From NCBI RefSeq assembly GCF_002099425.1, contig NW_018344068.1, positions 1,098,001-1,162,000 of the forward strand: DNA of 64,000 nt, in the 5' to 3' direction. Position numbers and translations under genes: made by a program. This DNA comes from Phascolarctos cinereus. Taxonomy: Eukaryota; Chordata; Mammalia; Diprotodontia; Phascolarctidae. Below, piece after piece: positions 11,540 to 21,777 of this stretch (positions within the stretch are counted from its first letter, which is position 1; each line of letters starts with the position of its first letter). A model generated the notes under the pieces. That model worked only from the letters and a program-made list of their open reading frames with translations. It made no database searches and was not told where the DNA came from.

Positions 11540-12312
11540 GAGGACAGAGGCTGAGTCAGTAGGGGTGTGTAGAGGCACGAGGGCTTAGTGAAGAACGAAG
11601 GGGCTCAGTGAGGGGGATGGAAATGCCTTAGTGACATAAACAAGACTGAGTCAGCGGAAAGAGAAGTCCCCTGGAAATGGAGAGTTCAGGGAAGGGATGG
11701 GGGCTGAGTGAGAGCAGATTTTTCATGAGGAAAGGTATGAAAGTTCAGCGATGATGACAGGGGCTTGCTTGCTTAATAAGAAAATGCAGGCTCAATGAAG
11801 AGATAAGGGCTTAGTTAGGAAAGGGAGTATAAAGCATCTGAGGGGAATGAGGGCTCAGTAAAGAGGCCCTTAGGTGGCAAAGTGGATAGAGCACCGGGCC
11901 TGGACGCAGGAAGATTCATCTTCTTGAGTTCAAATCCAGCCTCAGACGCTTACTAGCTGGCATGACCCTCAGTTTCCTCATCTGTAAAATGAGCTGGAGA
12001 AGGAAATGGCAAACTACTCCAGCACCTTTGCCGAGAAAACCCCCTGAAATGACGCAACAGCTACAATTTTGGAGGCTAAGTGAAAGGGACCGTGACTGAA
12101 TAAGAGCTCAATGACTGGGGGTGAGGTATCAGTCAAGGTTAGGGGCATAGTGAAGGTAATGAGGGCGCAGTCAGGAGGACTGGGGGCACCGTGATAGGGA
12201 AAGAGGCTTAATGAGGGGCCAGAGCCTTAGATGGGGTCAATAGAGGCTTGGCGAAGGAGATAGCGGGGCTCAGTGAGGGGAATTGGGGTTTCATGAAGGG
12301 ATGAAGAATCGA
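11540..12312 (+). repeat. Decayed minisatellite, core GGGCTCAGTGAAGG
   Basis: Units such as GGGCTTAGTGAAG, GGGCTCAGTGAGG, GGGCTGAGTGAG, GGCTCAATGAAG, GGGCTCAGTAAAG, AGGCTTAATGAGG and GGGCTCAGTGAGG recur about every 25-45 bases over some 770 bp. A SINE interrupts the array at 11868-12075. The units differ much from one another, so the array is old. It ends about 70 bp before the GC-rich island at 12.36 kb. Confidence 0.6.
11868..12075 (+). mobile_element. Mar1/MON1-like SINE
   Basis: Landmarks are TAGGTGGCAAAGTGGATAGA, GAGTTCAAATCCAGCCTCAG, TCATCTGTAAAATGAGCTGG, AGAAGGAAATGGCAAACTAC and CTTTGCCGAGAAAACCCCC. It inserted into the decayed minisatellite, which resumes on the far side (GGAGGCTAAGTGAAAGGG). 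Confidence 0.8.
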
Positions 12313-12359
12313 AGAGGCCAGCCCTGGATAGCCCTGGTCAGCCAGAGCTGAGCGGGGAC

Positions 12360-12625
12360 TGGAGGCTTATTGGCTGAAGAATGAGAAACTCCCTGCTTCC
12401 TGGACCGTGGGTTCCGCCCGCCCGCCCCTGGGTCCCGCTCAGCCCCTGGGCCACCGCCCTACACTGCGAGGCTGGGGCTGCGGCGGCGACTGCGAACTTG
12501 AACCTGCGGCGGCTGCGAACTTGGCCAGACCGACCCAACGGTGAGGACCCCGAGCGGCGGGGGAGCTGCCGGGGGACAGGAGCAGGGGGAGACAAACCGC
12601 GAGAGGGAGGGGTGAATGTGAGCGG
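12360..12625 (+). promoter_or_regulatory. GC-rich island with a probable first exon and splice donor
   Basis: CpG density rises sharply here (GCCCGCCCGCCCC, CTGCGGCGGCGACTGCG), unlike the flanks. A donor ACG|GTGAGG lies at 12540/12541, and a GT-rich stretch typical of the start of an intron follows to 13020. A plus-strand frame from ATG 12381 stays open to the donor and ends in phase 1, which would join ARHGDIG exon 2 in frame. This may be an alternative ARHGDIG promoter/first exon, a lncRNA start, or an orphan island. No other acceptor was identified. Confidence 0.45.
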
Positions 12626-13574
12626 GAGCGGAACTGAGCGTGCAACTTTGTAAACCTCTAGACGGAGTGCCAGCCAGCCTGGGTGTGACAGCCTGTTAGA
12701 CGATGTGAGGGATGGTTGGTATGTGTGTATCCATGGGAGTACCGTTGGGACTGGGAGGGAGAAGGTGTATGTTAGTGACTGTGTCACTGATTGTGTAACA
12801 GTGTGATACGGTGGGGCTGAGAGTCTCTGTGCTAGTTTGTGTGACTTTTTGTCTCCTTGGTAGGCGTTAGAGTATTTGTGATTGTGAGCATGAGACAGGT
12901 TGTAACTGTGATTGTGTGTGGACTGAGCGGTGAGCAGACGTGTGTGTAACCGTGGGAGGGACTGGAGTTGGGCGCCCTAGCGTGCATGGCACAGTATATG
13001 TTGGGTGTGCTCTGTGTGGGCAAGCTGTCCTTGCCTAGTTGGGGCGAATGCAGTCACAGAGCCCCCTTTGTACTGGGCTTGAGGTAGAAGAGAAGGGAGG
13101 GGGGAAAGTGGTTGGAAGGTCTCAAAGTCTGGCTTCTAGGGCAAGACTTTTTCCAGATTCCTGCTGGGGAGGGGTGTAGGTGGAGCCATCAGAGTTGACC
13201 TACTTTTACCCAGTTCCCCATCTAATAGGAGTAGAAGGGGTGAGACATCATCACCCCACCTTCCACACACACACACCCAATCCCTGTACCCTTTCCAAAC
13301 CATTCAGAACTAACCTGCCCTGCCCCCTCCTCCTCCCAGAGGAGTCCTGGGACAGGAGGTGCTCTGGTCTTGGACATGTGGGGAGTTGTTTTTCTGCAGT
13401 GACCTATGCCCTCCCCCTGGGACCCAGAGCTCCCAGACCCTCTATCTTCCCTTCATCTCTTGGAATCTCTCCCCCACCACCACCCCCTGCCAGTTGAACT
13501 TGGGAGACCATTGGCCCTTTCCCCAATGGCCTCCTCCCCAGCTTCCTCCCCACCTTTCTCTTTTTCTCTTCCTG

Positions 13575-13740
13575 CTTGCTAGCTGTGGGCCATTTGGCAA
13601 GTAACTTCACTTTTCCTAGCCTCAATTCCTCATCTGTAAAATGAGGCTAATAAACCTTTTACCCTCTCTCACTGGATTATTGTATGGAGGAAGTGCCTGG
13701 TAAATGGTAAATTGCTAAAGAAATGTCATAGAGTTAATAT
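13575..13740 (+). mobile_element. MIR-type SINE
   Basis: GCTAGCTGTGGGCC, CAAGTAACTTCACTTTTCCT, TCATCTGTAAAATGAGGCTA and ATAAACC follow the MIR core order in forward orientation. Confidence 0.7.
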
Positions 13741-14564
13741 TATGCCTAGAGAAGACCTATCTCCCACCCTACGCCTCTTCTGTCTGGTTTATTCAGGCTG
13801 CTAAGTTTGACAGTCAGATTCTTACTTCCCTATTCCTGCCACCATTCCTCCTTCCCCCTGCTTTGCCCCTTTCAGGAAGCTTAGGGAACCTTAGTCTTGG
13901 AGAAGAAGGAGCCCAAAGGGCTCAGGAGAGGCAATGGTCTAAGTGAGCTAGCTGAAGGCTGGATCACTGGAAGCCAGAAGAGTCAGAAATAAAACATCCT
14001 TCCCCCTCCCACACCTAGGAATCCATGGACCCAACCCTCTCCTAGTCCAGGCCCAACCCAGGTTCAAAGCAGGAATGGGGTTAGGCTTAAGAGGACCCCT
14101 GGGGCATTCTTAGACATTGTTTTGCCTAGTTTGGAAGCCTAGAATGTCAGGGCAAGTGGTCCAGGTTGGGGTGAAAGGGGTCAGTGGGCAGGAAACAAGG
14201 GTTCTGGACTGGAAGTCAGAGCCCTTTTCTGTTGCCCTTTAGCTACTTTTTCCAGACTGACATCTTGATTTTTATAGGATCTGGGAGCTAGTGCCTCAGA
14301 ATTCTTTCCCTCCTCCAGTCTCCAATCTCATGTCTTCATGGGAGCCCTGCCTCCTTGGGAGCCTGGTCTGGCCCCTTCTGAGCCATCTGTCCAAGAGGCA
14401 AAGTAGCATTCATTTATCTGTCTGGAGTGAGGCAGGGAGGCTTACTAGAATAAGGGGCTGTATTCTGTCCCCTCAGGGTCGCTAGAGTATCCCTCCTTTC
14501 AATCATAAACTCATATTTCAAATCTGGAAGCTCAGTTAGACACTCCCTCATTTTACCAAGGAGG

Positions 14565-14567
<3 letters not shown>

Positions 14568-14625
<58 letters not shown>

Positions 14626-14632
14626 AGAAAAG
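14568..14632 (+). repeat. (GA)n microsatellite
   Basis: An almost pure GA run of about 28 units, followed by AAAGAAGAAAAG. It sits inside a degraded MIR-like segment (14495-14700). Confidence 0.95.
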
Positions 14633-15371
14633 ATGCTTATGATCACATAACTGAGTTAGTTGAAGAAATCTTCTACTTTCTGGTTCTGTACATCAAGTAT
14701 CCTTAATCTAAAGCTATCCCTTTGCTCTTGGAGGAATCCCTCCTTACTGGCCAGTGGCCCTGGGAGCATCTATCAGCCTGTCTTCTCAGTTAAGTCATGA
14801 CTGAGATTCCCTTTGACTACTCCATTGTTGGAGATAAAAAGAGAACATAGAATGCTAAGAACTGAAAGTGACCTTAGGATATAGAACATAGAACTAAAAG
14901 GTTCTTCTTCCCCACAGGGGCCACTGTCCCTGCCCATCATCTTCTGCTTGCCCACACCAGGCAGCCACCCTCACTCCTAGGGTAGCATGGCCCCCTTTAT
15001 TGGGCTCATCTTCCTCTCCCAACCCCCATAGCACCTCTCTCTCCTTCCTAGAGTGACTACTCCTATGGTTGAATTATCCTTCATGCAGGCAACCTCCCAA
15101 CCACCAACACAACTATTTTTGCCCAGTTAAAAAAAAATTCCTAGTGATGGCTTTGCATCAAGCAAAGGATGTCAGAATTACGTGCATCCGTATGCCTCAG
15201 TTGTATACCCATGTGTGTGTACTTACAGAGAACTGCTTGCTTGCAGGTACTCCAAGTTCCCTCCACAGGTGGGTGGAGGACACAGGCATGCCATGCCATT
15301 CCTTATTGGAGATGCCTGAATACATCTGCAAGAGGGAGGGAGTTCTAATGACTCAGCTTATCTAATGTGGC

Positions 15372-15550
15372 AGAGCAGAAAAAGTAAGCGCTAGGAGTCA
15401 GACACCCTCCATTCAAATCCCTAAGGTCCTTGGTCTGCCACTTGGTCTACTAGCTGTGTGACCTTGGGTGAGTTATTTAATGTCTCTGAGCCTCAGTTTC
15501 TTCATCCATAAGCTAGGGATAAAAATATTTGTCCTTCTTATCTCATAAGA
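15372..15550 (+). mobile_element. MIR-type SINE
   Basis: Forward landmarks: TACTAGCTGTGTGACCTTGG, GTGAGTTATTTAATGTCTCT and GAGCCTCAGTTTCTTCATCC. Confidence 0.75.
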
Positions 15551-16895
15551 CCTTAAACTAGCAAGCTCATAGCCATGTGGTTGTTCCACTAGAATCAATT
15601 GAAGTGGGTGGGTGATGGCTGGTCTTTCTTTTTCATATTAACCCCAGACCCATCTCCTTCCCAGTCTGGGCTCCATCATCCATGGGTGGTGTTAGGTTAT
15701 AATTAGATGTGCTTGAGTTTACCTGATGTGCAGAGACTAAATTTATTCAGGTACAATTAAAACTTCTTTGGCATGTCCCAGTGTGTGCAATATTTATAGG
15801 CATTCTGTGACACCAGGGAGGACTGAAGAGGCCAACTCACCTCCATGATACAGCCTCCAGGCCTCCAGGTCTTGAAACAGATTCTGAGTTATGCAGAACC
15901 TATGGTTACTGTACCTCCTTCTCCTCATCTCCTATATTTGGGGTCCATTCCCAGAGGAAAACCAGAATTTGGGCTTGGTTTCTTGTGACCAGTTCTCTCT
16001 GATTAAAAGCTGGGTGGGGAGGACAGAGAAACTATGAGTTGAAATAACTATTTCAGAATATCTGTGGATTTTTGTTGTCCACTTTTCCCTACTTATCCTA
16101 TTTCCCCCCCTTTCCTATTATCCATCCCACCCCTACTCCTGACTCAGCAACCTAGTATGCATAGGAACTCAGAGACAGTTCTCTGGAGATACTCCTCCTT
16201 GTAGTGGCTGATTACAGGAACCACTGGAATTACTCACCCACAGGAGCATTAAAGAAATTAGGCTGAGCCCTGAGGAAAATCAGGCATCAGACCATAAAGT
16301 TGCTGAATGCATTCTCTGTCTTACACCCTCCCCCTCAGAGTTGGATTTATCTAGTGACTGGTGGCGTCTTTATAGGGCTGAATTATCGTCTTCCATTTTC
16401 CTCCTCCTTCTGCCCATCTCCTTCCTCTCCTCTTCTCCCCTCCCATTCTCCCTCCACCTTCCCTTACCTCATTTTTCTCCTCACCTCATCTCATACCCAT
16501 CCCCACAAAAACCCATTTTGGGTGAGTTGCTGATCTGGTTGGCCTAAGTTTGGGGGCTGGGAGGGACCTGGAGAGATCTCACTTCTTGCCTTGTCTCTGG
16601 CTTCCAATCCAGGTCTCAGGTGACTGGCTAGAAGTATGAGACACCTCCCTCCCCCACCACTTCCAAGCCGGGTCCCTCCTCACACATTCCAAAGCCTCTG
16701 AGTCATCGGGAGGGGCTGTGTCATACAGGAAACGGGACCTAACGACTCTCCCTCCTGGGCTTGGATTCCCCTGGCTAGAGCACCTTCCCCACGCACTTAC
16801 CGAGGGCCCCGTGCCCTGCCCTGAGCTCCCCACACCCATACCCTAGTCCTCTAGGCCTCAACTCAAGTTCTTGTAGTTAGTTTTGTTTTCCTCAC
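15551..16895. other. Intergenic, nothing recognised
   Basis: About 1.3 kb of non-repetitive sequence with pyrimidine-rich stretches (16385-16500). The frames at 16300-16547 and the minus frame 16579-16839 have no family match and no splice context. No coding call is made. Confidence 0.5.
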
Positions 16896-16899
16896 AATA

Positions 16900-17075
16900 T
16901 ACCATAGGAAATAGCTAATATCAATATTATCCCTCCTGTTTTACAGATGAGGAAATTGAGGTTTAGTAGTGAAGCTCCTTGTCTAAATTCATATAATGAC
17001 TCAGTATTGCAGCCAGAACTGGAACCCAGGTCTCGGACCTGCAAGGTCAGTGATCTTTGTGTTATGCTGAACTAC
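16900..17075 (-). mobile_element. MIR-type SINE
   Basis: Reverse orientation: TTTTACAGATGAGGAAATTG, AGTATTGCAGCCAGAACTGG and AACCCAGGTCTC. Confidence 0.65.
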
Positions 17076-17179
17076 CTCTCAAAAGTAAGGAGAGGAGGAG
17101 AGGCCTCGGCATGGCGGCAGTGATGGAAGGGATGGAAGGGAGTGCGGGAAAGGAGACAAGAGGTAGACCTGGAAGGCTG

Positions 17180-17480
17180 TTATCATTGCTGTTGTCTGTC
17201 CTTTCTCAAAGAGAACCATGACATCAGGGAGGTGATACCATGACATGAAAGTGTGGATTTAAGTGAGGAAGGGCTGTGCAAAGTCACCAGCCTCACCTCC
17301 TCTGGAGTCATCTGGGTCCAATGGCAAGATATAGATCAGGAAGACTGGAGATGGCCCTGGACGCAGTGGGAGACCTTGGCCATTGTAAGCTAACAAGTCT
17401 CAATTTGACTGAGGTAGCACCCATTCAGTGATTAAGGCTAGGTAAGAAATGAGGCAGAGAATGGCCTTTTTACCTAATTT
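17180..17480 (-). mobile_element. Marsupial SINE of the ACAACAACA-tail family
   Basis: Reverse copy: CATTGCTGTTGTCTGTCC, ACCATGACATCAGGGAGGTG, GTCCAATGGCAAGATATAGA, GATGGCCCTGGACGCAGTGG and AGAAATGAGGCAGAGAATGG. Related copies lie at 26655-26860 and 31106-31414 in the plus orientation. I do not recall an established name with confidence. Confidence 0.75.
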
Positions 17481-18189
17481 AAAAAAAATAAAATAAATCT
17501 GGGAGGGGAAGACCCTTAGGGTTTGTGGCCAAAACAGAAATAATTGGTATTTACATTGACCCTGAGCCAATCAGGACCAAAACAACCGGAAAGGGCAAGC
17601 CAAGTTTATGTTCAGAGTCTTGACTTCTTACCAAATGTCTGTTATACAAAAGATGACCACAATTTTTTTTTTGCCTTTCTTTGTATCCCCATCAATTAGC
17701 ACTGTGATTGGCACATAGGAGGCACTTAATCCCCATTCCTCATCTGAACAAGGAGGGGGTTGAATTCCAAGAACCCTTTTAGCCCTAAGGCTGCTGCCCT
17801 GTGAAAGAGCCTATAAAACCTGGAGACCTCAAACCCAAAGTCTGGAACTACCCTTGCCCTGACTCAGGGGCTCATGCTGGAGACTACCTCTCCCTCACCC
17901 CTTATGTACAGCAATAACTAGGGTGTGCACTACAGGCTTTGACACAGGCTTCTGGAATTTAGGGGGAGGGGGCTGCGAATCCTTGCTTTCAGCAGGAATA
18001 GTTAGTTAAAATAGAAAGCTACTTGTTGGCACCTAGGTTGAGAGCCTCTCTCCTCCTCATCCCATCTCTATTTTCCTGAGCCTCAGTCTCAAGCTGATGT
18101 CTCCACCATGAAGTGGTTTGCTTTCTGGGAATGTTTTGTAGTACTTGCCATGAGTGCAAAAAATCCTAGTAATAACTTGTACACGTCAG

Positions 18190-19330
18190 GTCAAGTCAGC
18201 GAGCATTTATTGCCTGCTATGTGCCAGGCATTGTGCTTCGTTAGCAATCAGGATACAAAGAAAGGCAAAAGACAGTCTCTGCTCTCAGGGAGCTCTAATG
18301 GGGGAGACAACAGGCAAACAACTATATACAAACTAGGTATAGACAGGATAAAGTGGAGGCGATCTCAGAGGGAAGGCACCAGGATTAAGGAGGACTGGGA
18401 AAGGCTTCCTGCAGAAGGTGGGATTTAAGTTGAGATTTGAAAGAAGCCGGAAGGTAGAGATGAAGTAGAGGGAGTTCCAGACATGGGCCACAGCCAGTGC
18501 TAATGCCCAGTGTCTGGAGATGGAGTGTCCTATGTGAGGAATGACCAGAAGGCCAGTGTTACAGGATGTGGAGGGCATTAAGGTGTAAGAAGACTAGAGG
18601 AAGGATAGGAAGGGATGAAGCTATGGAGAGCTTTAAAAGCCAAACAATTGATTTTCTATTTGATCCTAGACTGCGGTAATAGGGAGAGAGGAGTGTGTAA
18701 GGACCAGGGATCCTTTCCAGCTTCAGCTGTAGATCTGGGATCTTATAGTAGAAGGGAGAAGGAATTGGGTGGGGAATCTGCAGCCTCAAGGCCGAACGTG
18801 GCCTTCTAGGTCCTTGGGTGTGGCCTTTTGACTGGGTCCAAGATTTACAGGATTTGTCTGTGAAGTTTGGATTCACTCAAAGAGCCTCACTTAAGGACCT
18901 AGACAGCCACGTGTGGCCTTGAGGCTGCAGGTTCCCAACCCCTGGGATAGAAAGTAGGCAAGCTGGCCAACGAGGAAGCTGTTTTACTAGATAGCTATTA
19001 TGGGATAGGCCAGAGGATCTGAGGTAGGGGAGTGTCCATTTGAGTGAAGATGAGGGAACATACACTAGGACTTTGGACACAGAGGGTGAGAGAGGGGAGG
19101 GAGAAAAGTGATTCTGAAACTCCAGTCTTGGGTGACTAGGAGGGTGGATGGTGCCTTCAAGAGAGGTAGGGAAATTTGGAGGGGGAAAGAATGATGGGTT
19201 TGGCATTGCTGAGTTTGAAGGGCTACCATCCTGCAGTTCAGAATTCAGTCTGAGATGTGGTTCTGGATCTTAGGAAAGAGGTTAGGCTGGAAATAGAGAT
19301 CTGGAAAATAGCTGCATAGTGGTTCTTAGC
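18190..19330 (-). mobile_element. CR1/L3-clade LINE, interrupted by an hAT element
   Basis: It starts with the reverse of the L2/L3 terminal motif (GCATTTATTGCCTGCTATGT, GCCAGGCATTGTGC) and continues through GACTGGGAAAGGCTTCCTGC, GGAGTTCCAGACATGGGCCA and GGAATGACCAGAAGGCCAGT. After the hAT palindrome at 18766-18944 the LINE resumes with GGGTGACTAGGAGGGTGGAT and GGTGCCTTCAAGAGAGG. The minus strand shows only broken reverse-transcriptase-derived frames. Confidence 0.7.
18766..18944. mobile_element. Palindromic hAT (Charlie-like) mini-element, copy 1
   Basis: The two ends are inverted copies: TGGGGAATCTGCAGCCTCAA at the left against TTGAGGCTGCAGGTTCCCAA at the right, with inner arms GTGGCCTTCTAGGTCCTTGG and TTAAGGACCTAGACAGCCAC. 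It has no coding capacity. The same element is at 32130-32309. Confidence 0.8.
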
Positions 19331-19484
19331 TTAGGGTGGCCCAGTGCCTCAAGGGGACCTTTCAGTCAATGGAACTTGCTTTTTTGATCTTTCCAATGGG
19401 AGTGTTGACACTGGATAAAGCCCTCTTCCGGCTCTATGGAGACCATGTAGAGATTAGGGGTGATGAGGGATTCTGATTCCACTG

Positions 19485-19650
19485 CATGTTACAGTCAGAA
19501 AGGACAAATTCTCTCCTCACCTTCTTTTTACTGATGTGGAAGTTGAAGCCCTGAAGGAGGGAGTTATTTGACCCAAGTCACACAGTGGCCAAGCTGGGAG
19601 TGAAACTCAGGTGTGTGTGAATACCACTTCTCCTGCCTTTTTGGCCCCAC
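19485..19650 (-). mobile_element. MIR-type SINE remnant
   Basis: Reverse landmarks: TTTTTACTGATGTGGAAGTT, GACCCAAGTCACACAGTGGC and GTGAAACTCAGG. Confidence 0.55.
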
Positions 19651-20149
19651 ACCACATTTCCCTCAGGCTTGGGGAAGTCTCATCCAAGGGATGAGGATTT
19701 GGGGACCCATAGTTGACCCTCTTAGGGGGCCTTGGATCTGAGGTCTCCAACCTCTTGGAGGTAGGGGCAGGAGTGAGAAAAGGGAGGGAGGAATGATAGA
19801 GTTAAAGTAAAATGGGGAAAGGGAGAAGAGAGAGAAGGAAGGAATAGAAAGGGTGGGGCATAGGGGAAGGGAGCCTGAGGAGATCTAGATGAGAGAAAGA
19901 AGTCTGAGGACAGAAAGTCTGATAGAGAGGAAAAGAATGAGGTGGGAAAACACATGAGGGAAATAGGAAGAAGGGAAAAGCAGAAGGAAGGAAGGGAGAA
20001 GATGTAGGAGAAAGGAAGGGCAGCAGAGAAGAGAAAGCAGGTGTTTAATAAATGGGTGTTGATTTGCTTTGTTGAAGGAGAGAAAAAGAAGGATTAAAAA
20101 GGAAAGAACAAGGTACCATAGTCATTTAGAAGAGGAAGAGACCACTAGT

Positions 20150-20258
20150 AGGTACAATGTAAACTCCTTAAGGACAGAGACTTCTATTTTTGCCAATGTA
20201 TCTCCAGAACCTAGCACAGGGACTGGCACATAGTAGGTATTTAATAAATACTTTCGGA
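20150..20258 (+). mobile_element. L2 LINE 3' end
   Basis: AAACTCCTTAAGGACAGAGA, ATGTATCTCCAGAACCTAGC and GGCACATAGTAGGTATTTAA followed by TAAATAC form the L2/L3 terminus. Confidence 0.85.
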
Positions 20259-20264
20259 TGGACT

Positions 20265-20492
20265 GGCTAAAGCACTGGACTTGAAGTCAGAAAGCCCTGG
20301 GTTGATTCCTATTTCAGGTATGACCCTAGGGAAGTCGCTTAACTTCATTGAGCCTCAGTTTCCTTATCTGTAAAAGGGGGGATAATAATGGCACCTACTT
20401 CACAGAGCTGTGGTGAAAATTAAATAAGGTAATTATGTCAAGGACTTCCAAAACCTTAAGTTGTTATATAAAAGTTAGTGACTATTATTCTG
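20265..20492 (+). mobile_element. MIR SINE, nearly full length
   Basis: Forward: CACTGGACTTGAAGTCAGAA, GCTTAACTTCATTGAGCCTC, TTTCCTTATCTGTAAAAG and CTACTTCACAGAGCTGTGGT, ending with TTATATAAAAGTTAGTGACT and ATTATT. Confidence 0.8.
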
Positions 20493-21004
20493 GTTGAGCT
20501 AAGACTAAAGTGGGAAATAGGAAAGCATTGACTTTCTGAGCCAGGCACTCTGGAACCCCATCCCTCTTGTGCTGACCCCAATACTTCAAAGGTTTCTGGA
20601 CTTTAAAGGCCATGGCTGAAGGGGACCCTGCCCTTGGGGGCGTGGGCTTGGGGCGCAAAGAAAAGAGTTCCTAAGCACAGTGAATGATGTGCAGGAGATT
20701 CTGTGAAAAGGCCAACCCTTGGGCAGGCCCTTCAGGCCCTTCGCTTAGACAATAGGTGCAGACCCCTGGGACAGTTCAGGGAAGAGAGGAGTGGGACACA
20801 GGTGTGGGGCCCCAGCTGCCCAAGGCTGCCTCTAACGGGGCCCTGGGGAAGAGTGCAGACACTCAGGAGGCTGAGGGGGCCCCTGGGCTTTACCTAGAGC
20901 CAGAGCAACAATGCTCTTTACCTTCCCCTTCAATCCTTCGCCACCCCCACCTACATATACACGAATTCAGGTCTTTCATTCCTGAATGACAGACACCTTG
21001 ATGA

Positions 21005-21008
<4 letters not shown>

Positions 21009-21055
<47 letters not shown>
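21009..21055 (+). repeat. (CA)n microsatellite
   Basis: An uninterrupted CA run of about 23 units, 770 bp upstream of the ARHGDIG start codon. A (TG)n run at 21369-21416 is its inverted partner across about 310 bp. Confidence 0.97.
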
Positions 21056-21057
<2 letters not shown>

Positions 21058-21366
21058 ACAGACACTGACGGACACACTAGTGACAGTCATCGACGTATGC
21101 TGGATGGCATACACACTGACCCAGGCAAACCAGGACACCGCTACAGATAGACACATAAGGACACACCCACAGACGCACCAGTGGTAACCCCGGAATCATA
21201 AGAAACACAATCTGACACAGATTCACTAGGGACACCAGCATGGACGCACACCCCACGCCCCTATAACTGTTTGGAACACCCACCTCCACCCCCACCCTGA
21301 GCCTGCAGGGCTTGGAAAGGAGGCTGGGGCTGGGGAGGGAGGGGGAATCCCCGGACTGCACCCCGC

Positions 21367-21368
<2 letters not shown>

Positions 21369-21416
<48 letters not shown>
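21369..21416 (+). repeat. (TG)n microsatellite
   Basis: An uninterrupted TG run of about 24 units at the 5' edge of the ARHGDIG CpG-rich promoter. Alternating purine-pyrimidine tracts of this length can adopt Z-DNA. Confidence 0.97.
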
Positions 21417-21417
<1 letters not shown>

Positions 21418-21429
21418 CTGCGCCAGGCC

Positions 21430-21777
21430 CACTGTGGTTGGTATGCGGGGGGCGCTGTGATGAGCTCACTGCAGTCTGGCCGATAATGAGGGATGGGGCT
21501 GGGGAGGGGCGGGGGGGACGGGGAGGGGACCGGAGGCGGCAGCGGCAGCAGCAGCGGTTCCTCCGAGCTTAGAGCTGGGAGCTCAGAGCTCAGCATCTCA
21601 GGCTTCAGCGCCGGCCGGGCAGACAGACCCAAGGGTCGGTCCATGGGCCTCCCCTGCTGCCGCTCCTGCTGCTGCTGCTGCTTCTGAGAAGGAGGAGAAG
21701 GAGGAGGAGGAGGAGGAGGAGGCGGCGGCGGAGAGGGAGCGGCCGGCAGGCGGGCGGGGGCCCCGGGAGCCGGCACC
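21430..21777 (+). promoter_or_regulatory. ARHGDIG CpG-rich promoter and 5' leader
   Basis: The segment is strongly G+C-rich with repeated CpG, GC-box-like GGGGAGGGGCGGGG near 21500-21515, (CTG)n at 21656-21685 and (GGA/GGC)n at 21690-21735. It runs into the ARHGDIG start ATG in the context CGGCACCATGC. No TATA box is evident. The exact transcription start is not visible, but the leader must lie in this island. Confidence 0.65.
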
